A DNA stretch of 64,000 bases from an alpha proteobacterium BAL199 (GCA_000171835.1 ABHC01000001.1:62001-126000), one strand, 5' to 3'. Shown: positions 1 through 8,438, counted from the first letter of the stretch. Numbers and translations are program-made. The notes: a model not told the origin generated them from the sequence alone.

Positions 1-577
1 CATGGGGCTGGCGGTCAACTGGGCGGCCGCGGTCCTGCTGGCCGTCACCATCGGCTTCTACGTCTTCATCTACACGATGTGGCTGAAGCGCCGCACGCCG
101 CAGAACATAGTGATCGGCGGCGCCGCCGGCGCGTTCCCGCCGATGATCGGCTGGGCGGCGGTCACCGGTGACGTGTCGGTCGCGTCCATCGTGCTGTTTG
201 CCATCATCTTCATGTGGACGCCGCCGCACTTCTGGGCGCTGGCGCTGTGGCGCTGCGGTGATTACGCGCGGGCTGGGGTTCCGATGCTGCCGGTGGTCGC
301 CGGCGATCGCGAGACCCGGCGCCAGATCCTGATCTACGCCGTGCTGCTGGCGCCGTTGGGTGTCGCGCCGTGGTTCCTGGGGTTTGCCGGTCTTGGGTAT
401 GGCATGGCCGCGACCGTGCTTGGCGCCCTGTTCGTGGTGGCGGCGGTGCGGGTGTGGCGCGGCAGCGACGCTGATCATCGGCCGGCCAAGCAACTGTTCG
501 GGTATTCGATCCTGTATCTGTTCGCCCTGTACGGCGCGCTTCTGATCGACTCCTGGCTGGTGGGGGGAGCGGGATGA
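1..577 (+). CDS. ctaB: Protoheme IX farnesyltransferase, C-terminal part (partial at window start)
   Basis: Membrane prenyltransferase that turns heme b into heme o for the terminal oxidase. Only about 191 codons are present; the family is near 300 residues, so the first third, with the first DxxxD prenyl-diphosphate motif, lies left of the window. The visible part has the conserved loop [20 protein letters not shown], the [10 protein letters not shown] segment and several hydrophobic helices, as expected for the UbiA superfamily. The stop overlaps the next start as ATGA, so it is translationally coupled to the oxidase assembly genes that follow. Family assignment is secure. Confidence 0.95.
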   Translation, partial: MGLAVNWAAAVLLAVTIGFYVFIYTMWLKRRTPQNIVIGGAAGAFPPMIGWAAVTGDVSVASIVLFAIIFMWTPPHFWALALWRCGDYARAGVPMLPVVAGDRETRRQILIYAVLLAPLGVAPWFLGFAGLGYGMAATVLGALFVVAAVRVWRGSDADHRPAKQLFGYSILYLFALYGALLIDSWLVGGAG

Positions 578-711
578 CTGACCCCGCACCGAAGCCCGAC
601 GCCAACGATCCCTGGGCATCACGCCGCCGCAAGAATGTCGCCTTGCTGGTGGCGATCTTGTCGCTGGCCGCACTGTTCTTCGTGATCACCATCCTGCGGA
701 TGGGATCATGA
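574..711 (+). CDS. Small single-span protein between ctaB and ctaG (CoxF-like)
   Basis: A 45-residue reading frame, [21 protein letters not shown] followed by one transmembrane segment (about residues 22-41, [18 protein letters not shown]). It overlaps ctaB (ATGA) and ctaG (ATGA at 708-711), so all three are likely translated together. A tiny membrane protein at this exact position is common in alphaproteobacterial cox clusters and is often called CoxF or a cytochrome c oxidase assembly accessory protein. The function is inferred from position only; its reality is supported by the double overlap and the positively charged stretch before the helix. Confidence 0.75.
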   Translation: MTDPAPKPDANDPWASRRRKNVALLVAILSLAALFFVITILRMGS

Positions 712-1343
712 CGGGTCCGCACGATCAGGGTCTTGAGCTCCGCGTGCGACGGACCCGCAATCTGCGCACGGTCGGCGTTCTGGCGACCGTCGTCGTCGGG
801 ATGGTCGGGATGGCCTACGCGTCGGTCCCGCTGTACGAGATCTTCTGCCGGGTGACCGGGTTTGGCGGCACGACGCAGGTCGCGACCGGGGAGTCGGATC
901 GGGTGCTCGATCGGATGGTGACGGTGCGTTTCGACGCCAACGTCAATCCGGAGCTGCCCTGGACCTTCAAGCCGGTCCAGCAAACGATGCGGCTGAAAGT
1001 CGGCGAGACCAAGCTGGCGTTCTACGAGGCGACTAACAACAGCAACAAGACCCTGGTGGGCACGGCGGCATTCAACGTCACGCCCGACAAGGCCGGATTG
1101 TACTTCGACAAGATCGACTGCTTCTGCTTTACCGAGCAGGTGTTGCGGCCCGGTGAAACGGTGGACATGCCGGTGTCATTCTATCTGGATCCGGCGTTGG
1201 CCGATGATCGCAAAATGGACGGAGTGACCACCATCACCCTGTCCTATACTTTTTTCCGCGCCCAGGACCAGTCCAAGGCGCGGCAGATTGCCGAGTTGCC
1301 GGCGACCGCGGACAACGTGGGTGCCGGCGGCACGAAACAATGA
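708..1343 (+). CDS. ctaG: Cytochrome c oxidase assembly protein Cox11/CtaG
   Basis: Copper chaperone that delivers Cu(B) to subunit I of the aa3-type oxidase. The 211 residues match the family length. One N-terminal anchor (VGVLATVVVGMVGMAYASVPLYEIFCRVTG) is followed by a periplasmic immunoglobulin-like domain carrying the diagnostic copper motif CFCFTEQ (KIDCFCFTEQ). The start overlaps the stop of the small upstream gene. It sits between ctaB and subunit III, the usual alphaproteobacterial order. Confidence 0.97.
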   Translation: MTGPHDQGLELRVRRTRNLRTVGVLATVVVGMVGMAYASVPLYEIFCRVTGFGGTTQVATGESDRVLDRMVTVRFDANVNPELPWTFKPVQQTMRLKVGETKLAFYEATNNSNKTLVGTAAFNVTPDKAGLYFDKIDCFCFTEQVLRPGETVDMPVSFYLDPALADDRKMDGVTTITLSYTFFRAQDQSKARQIAELPATADNVGAGGTKQ

Positions 1344-1409
1344 CGAACCACCAAGCCGACGCGGCTGGAGCCGCCCGCCGCTTGGGCAGCGCGTGAGACG
1401 AGGGGACCG

Positions 1410-2195
1410 ATGGCACACGAACAGAAGCATCCTTACCACCTGGTCGAAGCGAGCCCCTGGCCGTTCGTCGGAGCCGGCGCCGGTTTCCTGATGGCGGCGG
1501 GTGCTGCGCTGTACATGCACGGCAAGCCGTTCGGCGGCGCGATGCTGATCGTCGGCCTCGGGCTCATGCTGATGACCATGTTCTTCTGGTGGCGTGACGT
1601 GATCCGGGAGGCTCACTACCAGGGCCATCACTCGCCGGTGGTGCAGATCGGTACACGCTACGGGATGCTGTTGTTCATCACCTCGGAGGTGATGTTCTTC
1701 CTGGCGTTCTTCTGGGCGTTCTTCGACATGGCGCTGTACCCGCGCATGGGGGTATGGCCGCCGGAGGGGATCGTACCGTTCGACGCCTTCGACCTGCCGC
1801 TGTTGAACACCCTGATCCTGCTGCTGTCCGGCACGACGGTCACCTGGGCGCACGCAGCGCTGCTGGAAAATGATCGTAAGAACCTGCTGCTGGGCCTCGG
1901 CATCACGATCCTGCTCGGCATCAGCTTCACCGCGCTGCAGGCCATCGAGTACAGCCACGCGGCCTTCTCCTTCAAGGACGGCATCTACCCGTCGACCTTC
2001 TACATGGCGACCGGCTTCCACGGCTTCCACGTGATCGTCGGCACGATCTTCCTGATCGTGTGCTGGTGCCGGGCCTATGTCGGCCACTTCACGCCGGAGC
2101 AGCATTTCGGTTTCGAGGCGGCCGCCTGGTACTGGCACTTCGTCGACGTGGTCTGGCTGTTCCTGTTCGTGTGCATCTACTGGTGGGGAGCCTGA
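1410..2195 (+). CDS. ctaE: Cytochrome c oxidase subunit III
   Basis: Integral membrane subunit of the aa3-type cytochrome c oxidase. At 261 residues it has the seven-helix hydrophobic pattern, the conserved [14 protein letters not shown] helix with its glutamate, the THAALL-like segment ([11 protein letters not shown]), [10 protein letters not shown] and the C-terminal [14 protein letters not shown] motif. The start is preceded by AGGGGA a few bases upstream. A gap of 66 bases separates it from ctaG; subunits I and II are not in the window and probably lie to the left. Confidence 0.97.
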   Translation: MAHEQKHPYHLVEASPWPFVGAGAGFLMAAGAALYMHGKPFGGAMLIVGLGLMLMTMFFWWRDVIREAHYQGHHSPVVQIGTRYGMLLFITSEVMFFLAFFWAFFDMALYPRMGVWPPEGIVPFDAFDLPLLNTLILLLSGTTVTWAHAALLENDRKNLLLGLGITILLGISFTALQAIEYSHAAFSFKDGIYPSTFYMATGFHGFHVIVGTIFLIVCWCRAYVGHFTPEQHFGFEAAAWYWHFVDVVWLFLFVCIYWWGA

Positions 2196-2221
2196 TCGAA
2201 CGATCTCTTAGGATCGTTCGA
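2196..2221 (+). terminator. Perfect inverted repeat directly after ctaE
   Basis: TCGAACGATC (2196-2205) and GATCGTTCGA (2212-2221) form a perfect 10-bp stem with a six-base loop, starting immediately after the ctaE stop codon. No T-tract follows, so it may act as an mRNA 3' stabiliser or weak attenuator rather than a full intrinsic terminator. The next gene begins only 14 bases later. Confidence 0.5.
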
Positions 2222-2235
2222 CCGGCGGCGGACCG

Positions 2236-2598
2236 ATGAGCGACGCTTTCGGCCCGCCTCCGTCACCTTTCGTCACGGGTCTTCGCGGCCGCTGCCCGCA
2301 GTGCGGGGTTGGGCGTCTGTTCGACGGCTACCTGTCGGTACGCGAGATCTGTGAGTCCTGTGGCGCGGCGCTGTCTGAGCACGATACCGGCGACGGCCCG
2401 GCGGTGTTCGTGATCTTTATCTTGGGCGCTGCCGTCGTTCCATTGGCACTGGCGGTCGAGGCAGCGTTCGGTCCGCCGATGTGGCTGCACGCAGTGCTGT
2501 GGAGCGCGGTGATCCTGGGTGGGACGCTCGCGCTGCTGCGACGCCTCAAGGGCGTGATGGTGGCGCTGCATTACCGCCACCGCGGCCCGGGCTCCTGA
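2236..2598 (+). CDS. DUF983 family membrane protein
   Basis: A 120-residue protein of the DUF983 family, regularly found beside cox assembly genes in alphaproteobacteria. The N-terminus holds a zinc-ribbon-like pair of CxxC motifs (GRCPQCGVGRLF and CESCG), followed by two hydrophobic segments (about residues 53-75 and 82-100). The pattern suggests a membrane-anchored metal-binding protein. Biochemical function is unknown; a role in oxidase assembly is inferred from its place between subunit III and SURF1. Confidence 0.88.
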   Translation: MSDAFGPPPSPFVTGLRGRCPQCGVGRLFDGYLSVREICESCGAALSEHDTGDGPAVFVIFILGAAVVPLALAVEAAFGPPMWLHAVLWSAVILGGTLALLRRLKGVMVALHYRHRGPGS

Positions 2599-2691
2599 CG
2601 ATCTCCTGCGGGCTGCGACGACGCGGTGCTTGCCTTACGCCGCCGCACAGTCGATCTAGAGAGCGCTCGTCCCCTTACCAGTCGAGGCACC

Positions 2692-3414
2692 ATGCCATTC
2701 CGCCCGCGACTCTGGCCAACCCTCTTCACCATCCCGGCGCTGCTGATGATGTTCGGCCTGGGGGCTTGGCAACTCGACCGGCTGGCCTGGAAGACCGCCC
2801 TGATCGACAGCTTCGAAAGCCGCGTTTCGGCGCCAGCGGTCCCGGCGCCGGCGGTTGTCGAGGATATGGAGGAGTGGCGCTTCCGGCACGTCCAGGCGGC
2901 CGGGCATTTTTTGAATGACAAGGAACTCCACCTTACCGGCCGGCCCTACGAGGGCAACGCCGGGTTCCATGTCATCACGCCGTTCGTCACCGACGATGGC
3001 CTGACGGTTCTGGTGAACCGCGGCTGGGTGCCGATGGATCGCCGTCGTCCGGAGACTCGGCCCGAGACGTTGCTCAGCGGTACGGTTACACTCAACGGCA
3101 TCGTCCTCGAGGCTGGCCGCAAAGGTTATTTTGTGCCGGAGAACGAGCCGGGACGGGACGTCTGGTTCACCGTCGAACCCGCGCAGATGGCCGCCCATTT
3201 GGGTGTCGGTCCGGTCGCGTCCTACTACATCGATGTGCTTCGTCCGCCGGGCCGTCCGACGTCGCTGCCGATCGGCGCGGTGGCCTCGATCCAGGTCCGC
3301 AACGAACATCTGCAGTACGCCATTACCTGGTTCCTGCTGGCTGGGACCCTGCTCGTGGTCTACGTGCTGTGGCACCGGCAGATCGATCGCAAGGAACCCG
3401 AGGACGCAGCATGA
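2692..3414 (+). CDS. SURF1 family cytochrome c oxidase assembly protein
   Basis: SURF1/Shy1-type protein that helps insert heme a into subunit I. It has the classic architecture: an N-terminal membrane helix (LWPTLFTIPALLMMFGLGAWQ), a soluble periplasmic domain with GFHVITPF and VNRGWVP, and a C-terminal helix (YAITWFLLAGTLLVVYVLW). The ATG at 2692 is chosen over an in-frame ATG 66 bases upstream because the helix normally begins within a few residues of the start and a GAGG lies just before it. Its stop overlaps the next start (ATGA). Confidence 0.93.
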   Translation: MPFRPRLWPTLFTIPALLMMFGLGAWQLDRLAWKTALIDSFESRVSAPAVPAPAVVEDMEEWRFRHVQAAGHFLNDKELHLTGRPYEGNAGFHVITPFVTDDGLTVLVNRGWVPMDRRRPETRPETLLSGTVTLNGIVLEAGRKGYFVPENEPGRDVWFTVEPAQMAAHLGVGPVASYYIDVLRPPGRPTSLPIGAVASIQVRNEHLQYAITWFLLAGTLLVVYVLWHRQIDRKEPEDAA

Positions 3415-4913
3415 GTGCAATGCCGACGCCCGCCACCGATGCGCTCGAGGCACTTTCGCGACGACTGTCGGCGGTCGAGGGCGCGATGGGCGTGTTGTCC
3501 TGGGACCGCATGGTCATGATGCCGACCGGTGGCGGTGATGCTCGCGCCGAACAGGCAGCGACTCTTGGGGTGATTGCCCACGAGTTGCTGACTGCCCCGA
3601 AGATCGACGATCTGCTGACCGCGGCCGAAGGGGAACCCCTGACCGGGTGGCGGGCCGCTAATCTTCGCGAACTGCGACGACGGCATGCCCACGCCACCGC
3701 CGTGCCGTCGTCGCTGGTCGAGGCCATGTCGCGGGCCAGCGCGAAGTCTGAGACGGCGTGGCGGGCCGCTCGGGCCGCGTCCGACTATTCGCTTGCCCGC
3801 GAGCCGCTTGCCGAGATCGTACGCCTGACGCGGGAGACTGCGTCGGCCAAGGCTGCGGCGCTTGGCTTGGACCCCTATGCGGCCCTACTCGACCAGTACG
3901 AGCCCGGCGGTTCGGTGCCGCGGATCGATCGTCTGTTCGCCGAACTGGAAGCGGCACTGCCACCGATCCACGAGGCCGTGCTGGAGCGCCAAGCGCGCGA
4001 CGGCGATCCGGTCATGCCCTCCGGACCGTTCCCGGTGGCACAGCAACGCGCGCTCGCCCGCGAGATCATGACGACGCTAGGCTTCGATTTTGACCATGGC
4101 CGCCTTGACGAAACCCTGCACCCGTTCTGCGGCGGCGTCCCCGATGACGTGCGGGTGACCACCCGGTTCTCGGAGAACGGCTTCGTCTCCGGCGTGATGG
4201 GCGTAATCCACGAGACCGGTCACGCGCTGTACGAGCGCGGCTTGCCCGTGGAATGGCGCGGCCAGCCGGTCGGCGACGCCCGTGGCATGGTTTTGCACGA
4301 AAGCCAGTCGCTGCTGATGGAGATGCAGGCCTGCCGGTCGCCGGCGTTCCTCGCGCATCTGTCCGGCAAGGCGAAGGTGGCCTTCGGCGGCGACGGTGCG
4401 GCGTGGCAGCCGGACAACCTGCGGCGGATCTACACCCGGGTCGAGCGCGGGTTCATCCGGGTCGAGGCCGACGAGATCACCTATCCGCTGCACGTCATCC
4501 TGCGCACCCGACTGGAACGGGCGCTGCTGTCGGGCGATCTGGCGGTCGCCGATTTGCCCGCTGCCTGGAACGAAGGCATGCGGACGCTGCTGGGTGTGAC
4601 GCCCCCTGATGATGCGCGTGGCTGCCTGCAGGACATCCACTGGTATGATGGGGCGATCGGCTACTTCCCGACCTACACCCTCGGCGCCCTGGCGGCGGCC
4701 CAATTGTTCGGTGCGGCAGTAGCCTCCGACCCAGCCATTCCCGAAGCGTTGGGCAGCGGTGACTTCACCCGCCTGCTGGCGTGGCTGCGCCCGAACGTCC
4801 ACCAGCGCGCCAGTTCCGACTCCACCGATGCAATTTTGGAAGCGGCAACCGGGAGCCCGCTGGGCACCGAAGCGTTCCTCGCGCACCTCAAGCGGCGTTA
4901 CCTGGACGGTTGA
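3411..4913 (+). CDS. Carboxypeptidase Taq (M32 family metallopeptidase)
   Basis: Zinc carboxypeptidase of family M32, about 500 residues, the normal size. The zinc-binding HExxH motif is visible as HETGH in GVIHETGHALYERGLP, followed by the family signature HESQSLLMEMQA with the third ligand. The later IRVEADEITYPLHVILR and IHWYDGAIGYFPTYTLGALAAAQ segments are also typical. The start overlaps the SURF1 stop (ATGA), so it is the last gene of the oxidase assembly transcript; no functional link to the oxidase is known. The cytoplasmic protein lacks a signal peptide. Confidence 0.95.
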   Translation: MSAMPTPATDALEALSRRLSAVEGAMGVLSWDRMVMMPTGGGDARAEQAATLGVIAHELLTAPKIDDLLTAAEGEPLTGWRAANLRELRRRHAHATAVPSSLVEAMSRASAKSETAWRAARAASDYSLAREPLAEIVRLTRETASAKAAALGLDPYAALLDQYEPGGSVPRIDRLFAELEAALPPIHEAVLERQARDGDPVMPSGPFPVAQQRALAREIMTTLGFDFDHGRLDETLHPFCGGVPDDVRVTTRFSENGFVSGVMGVIHETGHALYERGLPVEWRGQPVGDARGMVLHESQSLLMEMQACRSPAFLAHLSGKAKVAFGGDGAAWQPDNLRRIYTRVERGFIRVEADEITYPLHVILRTRLERALLSGDLAVADLPAAWNEGMRTLLGVTPPDDARGCLQDIHWYDGAIGYFPTYTLGALAAAQLFGAAVASDPAIPEALGSGDFTRLLAWLRPNVHQRASSDSTDAILEAATGSPLGTEAFLAHLKRRYLDG

Positions 4914-4926
4914 CCCAAAATCCTGG

Positions 4927-5424
4927 TCAAGTCTCGTCGAAGGACAGGCAGAGCATCAGCATGTTCACGTCCGTGCCGTTGTCGGACAGTGGCAGATGCA
5001 CGGAACAGAAGTTCAGGAAACCCTTGCCGACGAATTCCAGGTCACCGCGGTAGAACGTTGCTGTCCGTCGATCGACGGCTGCTGAATACGCTACGGTATA
5101 ACCGTCCAGGATCTGGTCCGAGTACAACTCGTCAAACCACTGGCCGGTGACGTCACGCCCCATCCGGACCGAAATGTTCGATCCGATGAGCCGCCACCTG
5201 AAGCGCCGGGGCTCAAGGTCGGCGTCAACCAGATTGACGTTTCCGATCCAAGGCCTCAGATCCTCGATTGGGAAATCGTCGCGGGACGGGAGTCGTCCGG
5301 TACTGCATCGGCTCTTCCAGAGGTCCCGGATTGTCGAGATTGACGCAACTTCGGGAAAGCCATCCGGCGCTTCCGTGAGGTTAAGTCGTCTGACGTCCCA
5401 GTCGGATAGTGCCGGTCGCGGCAT
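4927..5424 (-). CDS. PAS domain-containing protein (PAS_5-like)
   Basis: A 165-residue protein resembling the stand-alone PAS_5 family common in Rhodospirillales. The typical pattern is present: an N-terminal W-x-R-x3-G-RLPSRDDF-I-DLRPWIGNVNLVD stretch, then FRWRLIGSNISVRMGRDVTGQWFDELY and a closing strand FCSVHLPLSDNGTDVNMLML. No output domain is attached, so the ligand and partner are unknown. It converges with the peptidase gene, only 13 bases apart, and lies 150 bases downstream of fabF on the same strand. Confidence 0.8.
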   Translation of the reverse strand: MPRPALSDWDVRRLNLTEAPDGFPEVASISTIRDLWKSRCSTGRLPSRDDFPIEDLRPWIGNVNLVDADLEPRRFRWRLIGSNISVRMGRDVTGQWFDELYSDQILDGYTVAYSAAVDRRTATFYRGDLEFVGKGFLNFCSVHLPLSDNGTDVNMLMLCLSFDET

Positions 5425-5574
5425 AACGCTCGCTTCGCCTGATCCACATTGTCGGTCGGTTCAGCGCCCCTGAGCTCTCTCAAAACACGCCAAGCCAAGG
5501 CCACCATACCAAAGTAGCCTCGAAAGGCCCATCACACCTTGGCAGAGGGCCAAGTGAACCCGTTTTTCCAAATT

Positions 5575-6840
5575 TCAGGCAGCCCAACGCCGGAAGATCA
5601 GCGTCGCGTTGACGCCGCCGAAGCCGAAGGCGTTGGATATTGCATACTCGACCTCGGCGTGCCGGCCAGTCGGGCCGATCAGGTCGAGCCCGTCGGCCAG
5701 CGGGTCCGGCTCGATCAGGTTCAGGGTTGGGGGCAGATGGCCGGTGCGCAGCGCCTCGATCGAGAACACCGCCTCCAGCCCCCCGGCGGCACCCAGCAAG
5801 TGACCGGTTGCCGACTTGGTCGACGAGATCGCGACCGCCGAACCGGTGCCGAACACCGTCCGGATGGCGGCGAGCTCCCCGGCATCGCCGACCGGGGTCG
5901 ATGTGGCATGGGCATTCAGGTAGCCAATGGCGGATGGGTTCAAACCGGCGGCATCGAGCGCCGTGCGCATCGCGCGTGCCGCGCCCTCGCCATCCTCCGG
6001 ACCCGCGGTCATGTGATAGGCGTCGGCCGTGGTGCCGTAGCCGACCAGTTCGGCAAGCGGCGTCGCGCCGCGCGCCAGCGCGTGCTCCAGCGTTTCAATC
6101 ACGACGACCCCGGCGCCTTCGCCCATGACAAAGCCGTCGCGCTGCCGATCGAACGGGCGCGACGCCTCGGCCGGCCGGTCGTTGAAGCCGGTGGACAACG
6201 CTCGCGCGGCGGCGAACCCACCCAGGCTGACCGTGTCGATGCAGGCTTCCGCCCCGCCGCACACCGCCACGTCGACCTCGCCGGTGCGGATCATCCGTGC
6301 GCCGTCGCCGATCGCCTGGGCGCTGGCCGCGCAGGCGGTGACCGGCGTGCCGAGCGGCCCCTTGAAACCGTGGGCGATCGAGACTTGTCCGGCCGCCAGA
6401 TTAGCCAGGAACGACGGCACGATGAACGGCGACAGGCGCTTGGTGCCGCGTTCGGCGACCACGCGGGCTGCCTCCATCATGGCCGGGAAGCCGCCGACGC
6501 CGGAGGCGATCACCGTCGCAGTGCGATGCTGGCTGTTTGGGCCCTCTGGATACCAACCGGCCTGTTCGATCGCTTCCTTGGCGGCGACCATGGCGAACTG
6601 GATGAACCGATCCATCTTCTTCAGGTCCTTCGGCGCGATCGCGGCCGTCGGATCGAATCCGGCGGGGCTGTCGGCAATGCCGGGCACCAGCCCCGCAACC
6701 CGAGCCGGCAGATCGGTTGCAACCGCCTCGGGCAGACGGGCCAGACCGGAGTGGCCGAGCGTCAGTCGATCCCACACCGGCCCAACCCCGACACCCAGCG
6801 GCGCTACTACACCGAGCCCGGTAACCACCACACGTCGCAT
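5575..6840 (-). CDS. Beta-ketoacyl-ACP synthase II-type condensing enzyme
   Basis: FabF-family condensing enzyme of fatty acid or related synthesis, 421 residues. The catalytic triad is intact: the cysteine in TPVTACAASAQAIGDG, the first histidine in LNAHATSTPVGD and the second histidine in SSTKSATGHLLGAAGG; the C-terminal NAFGFGGVNATLIF is also present. The start MRRVVVTGLGVV is used; reading further upstream runs into an AT-rich promoter. No acpP, fabD or fabG lies nearby, so this is probably an accessory synthase. A MarR-type regulator is immediately upstream, suggesting regulated expression. Confidence 0.93.
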   Translation of the reverse strand: MRRVVVTGLGVVAPLGVGVGPVWDRLTLGHSGLARLPEAVATDLPARVAGLVPGIADSPAGFDPTAAIAPKDLKKMDRFIQFAMVAAKEAIEQAGWYPEGPNSQHRTATVIASGVGGFPAMMEAARVVAERGTKRLSPFIVPSFLANLAAGQVSIAHGFKGPLGTPVTACAASAQAIGDGARMIRTGEVDVAVCGGAEACIDTVSLGGFAAARALSTGFNDRPAEASRPFDRQRDGFVMGEGAGVVVIETLEHALARGATPLAELVGYGTTADAYHMTAGPEDGEGAARAMRTALDAAGLNPSAIGYLNAHATSTPVGDAGELAAIRTVFGTGSAVAISSTKSATGHLLGAAGGLEAVFSIEALRTGHLPPTLNLIEPDPLADGLDLIGPTGRHAEVEYAISNAFGFGGVNATLIFRRWAA

Positions 6841-6874
6841 CGTGCCCGCCTCCTCGTTGCCAAACAGCATCGAG

Positions 6875-6900
6875 CACAAATATGTATATACACAATTAAA
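6875..6900 (-). promoter_or_regulatory. AT-rich promoter with palindrome upstream of the ketoacyl synthase
   Basis: The 89-base gap between the MarR gene and the synthase contains a sharply AT-rich patch in otherwise GC-rich DNA. It includes the perfect 10-bp palindrome TGTATATACA (6883-6892). Position and symmetry fit a MarR-type operator overlapping the synthase promoter. This is inference from sequence symmetry and context only. Confidence 0.45.
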
Positions 6901-6929
6901 TGCAAGCGGTACCGACGATTGCTCAAAGA

Positions 6930-7385
6930 TCAACCGTCGGCCGGTGCTACCTCGCGGGCGGCAATCCGCAGCCGTTCGAGCGCCCCACGGGCGTCGTCCA
7001 GTCCGTCGGGGCCAAGGGCGGCCACCAACTGGCGATGCGCCGCCTGCCACAGCGGTTCGGCGGTCGCGATCAATGCATGCCCGGCATCGGTGACAGCGAA
7101 GCGCTTGGTCCGACTGCCAGCCGGGCGGTTGGACTCAATCAGCCCGTCGCGCTCCAGCAGCTTGAGGTTTCGCACCAGCGTGGATCGGTCGATCACCAGC
7201 ATCTCGGACAACTCGGACATCCCGAAATCCGGATACAAGGTCAGTGTCCCGAGCAGGTGAAACTGAGTGGGCCCGACGCCGAGCGGGCGCATCGTTGTCG
7301 CGTAGACCCGGGCGATCGCCCTGGCGGTCATCGCGGTCTGGAGGGCGAGACACTCCCGCTCCATCTGCTTCACGCCGGAACTCAT
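6930..7385 (-). CDS. MarR family transcriptional regulator
   Basis: Winged-helix regulator of about 151 residues. The core reads PTQFHLLGTLTLYPDFGMSELSEML (helix-turn-helix), VIDRSTLVRNLKLLERDGLIES (recognition helix) and GSRTKRFAVTDAG (wing), the standard MarR layout. The ATG at 7385 is preferred; an upstream in-frame ATG would overlap the stop of the citrate synthase remnant. It lies on the same strand just ahead of the FabF-type gene, whose promoter holds a palindrome, so it may control that gene. The ligand is unknown. Confidence 0.88.
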   Translation of the reverse strand: MSSGVKQMERECLALQTAMTARAIARVYATTMRPLGVGPTQFHLLGTLTLYPDFGMSELSEMLVIDRSTLVRNLKLLERDGLIESNRPAGSRTKRFAVTDAGHALIATAEPLWQAAHRQLVAALGPDGLDDARGALERLRIAAREVAPADG

Positions 7386-7441
7386 GCCTCGGCTATAGCC
7401 GTTGGGCACGGGGGCCGCAATCGTTCCACACCCATCGCCGA

Positions 7442-7586
7442 TCAATCGCGCTCCCGATTGTCGTGAGCCGGGCGCGGGTCCGGGCCGGTGTAGCGGGCTC
7501 TGGGCCGGATCAGGGAGCCGGACACCGATTGCTCGGCGGCGTGGGCCAGCCAGCCGACGCTGCGACCGATGGCGAACACTCCGATG
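7442..7586 (-). pseudogene. 3' remnant of a citrate synthase gene
   Basis: Reading the minus strand from the IS edge gives IGVFAIGRSVGWLAHAAEQ, then LIRPRARYTGP and a stop at 7442-7444. This is the conserved C-terminal end of citrate/2-methylcitrate synthases (FAIGR...GWLAHALEQ...LIRPRARYTGP). About 48 codons remain of a gene of roughly 370-430 codons; everything upstream is missing at the insertion sequence. It has no start and should be non-functional. Its other part is not elsewhere in the window. Confidence 0.85.
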
Positions 7587-7622
7587 GGTGTTGTCACGTT
7601 AACGTGCCTGAGGTTGCGGGTT
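7587..7622 (+). repeat. Left terminal inverted repeat of the IS6-family element
   Basis: Begins GGTGTTGTCACGTTAACGTG. The first 17 bases match the inner right end (8386-8402) in inverted orientation, and all 36 match 8403-8438 in inverted orientation. It contains the 12-bp palindrome CACGTTAACGTG. Confidence 0.85.
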
Positions 7623-7642
7623 CAATGATCCGGGCGTAGGCG

Positions 7643-8350
7643 GTGTCGATGCAAACAGAGAAAATCAGCTACAAGCGCCACCGCTTTCCGCCTCAGATCA
7701 TTTCTCATGTTGTCTGGCTCTACGCCCGGTTCAACTTGAGCCTGCGCGAGGTCGAGGAGCTTATGCTGGAACGTGGTGTGGACGTTTCGTATGAGACGAT
7801 CCGGCGCTGGACCGTCAAGTTCGGTCCCCGGATCGCCCACGTTCTGCGGCGACGGCAGCCTCGCCCTGGTGATGTTTGGCATCTGGACGAAGTCGTCGTG
7901 AAGATCGCGGGCCGGTCATACTGGCTGTGGCGCGCCGTCGACCAACACGGTGTCGTTCTTGAGGAAATCTTACAATCGAAGCGAGACAAGCGCGCTGCAA
8001 AGCGGCTTTTGATCAAGCTGATGAAACGTTGGGGCTTCGTGCCCAAAAGGATCATTACGGACAAACTGCGCTCATATGGGGCCGCCAAGCGCGAGGTCGC
8101 GCCTGGCCTTGATCATTGGTCACACAAGGGGCTCAATAACCGCGCCGAGAACAGCCACTTGCCCTTCCGAAAACGAGAGCGGGTGATGCAAGGCTTCCGA
8201 TCACCGGGTGGATTACAACGCTTCGTGTCTATGCAATCCGCAACCCGCAATCGTTACTCTGTCCCAGCCCGCCGTCGTTCCGCCCTCACCATTCGCTACC
8301 ATCGGCTCGAAGCGTTCGAAGCTTGGAAATCCGCGGCACATGCCGCTTGA
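7643..8350 (+). CDS. IS6-family DDE transposase
   Basis: A 235-residue transposase of the IS6/IS26 family, which moves by replicative or conservative cointegrate formation. Seen: N-terminal YKRHRFPPQIISHVVWLY helix-turn-helix-like region and VSYETIRRW, then the DDE domain with D82 (VWHLDEVVVKI), D140 (IITDKLRSYG) and the acidic residue in NNRAENSHLPFRKRERVMQGFRS. Translation may begin at the GTG given or at the ATG six bases later. The gene appears intact, so the element may still be active. Its GC content looks lower than the neighbourhood, consistent with a mobile origin. Confidence 0.92.
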   Translation: MSMQTEKISYKRHRFPPQIISHVVWLYARFNLSLREVEELMLERGVDVSYETIRRWTVKFGPRIAHVLRRRQPRPGDVWHLDEVVVKIAGRSYWLWRAVDQHGVVLEEILQSKRDKRAAKRLLIKLMKRWGFVPKRIITDKLRSYGAAKREVAPGLDHWSHKGLNNRAENSHLPFRKRERVMQGFRSPGGLQRFVSMQSATRNRYSVPARRRSALTIRYHRLEAFEAWKSAAHAA

Positions 8351-8385
8351 TCAACGACCGGCATGCCAACTTGCTAACTCGACGA

Positions 8386-8438
8386 GTTAACGTGACAACA
8401 CCAACCCGCAACCTCAGGCACGTTAACGTGACAACACC
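8386..8438 (-). repeat. Duplicated right end of the IS: two tandem terminal copies
   Basis: GTTAACGTGACAACACC occurs twice, at 8386-8402 and 8422-8438, exactly 36 bp apart. The inner copy fits the natural right end of the element. The outer 36 bp are a perfect inverted copy of the left end, best explained as the residue of a second, inverted IS copy. Confidence 0.8.

Larger units (their letters stand above)
7587..8438 (+). mobile_element. IS6-family insertion sequence with an abnormal right end
   Basis: An 816-bp element (7587-8402) with perfect 17-bp terminal inverted repeats, GGTGTTGTCACGTTAAC at the left and its complement at 8386-8402, enclosing one IS6-type transposase. The next 36 bp (8403-8438) are the exact inverted copy of the left-most 36 bp (7587-7622). 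The right boundary can therefore be read as 8402 or 8438. The flanking octamers do not match (left CTCCGATG; right AACCCGCA or GTTGCGCC), so there is no target duplication. Its edges cut a citrate synthase tail and a peroxiredoxin head. Confidence 0.85.

Noticed and set aside
5539-7260. Long plus-strand frame across the ketoacyl synthase and MarR genes
   Set aside because: The minus strand holds intact catalytic motifs and a winged helix; the plus-strand product is low complexity.
8374-8438. C-terminal extension of the peroxiredoxin fragment into the IS
   Set aside because: The residues after AYQAQ are encoded by IS terminal sequence, not by the original gene.
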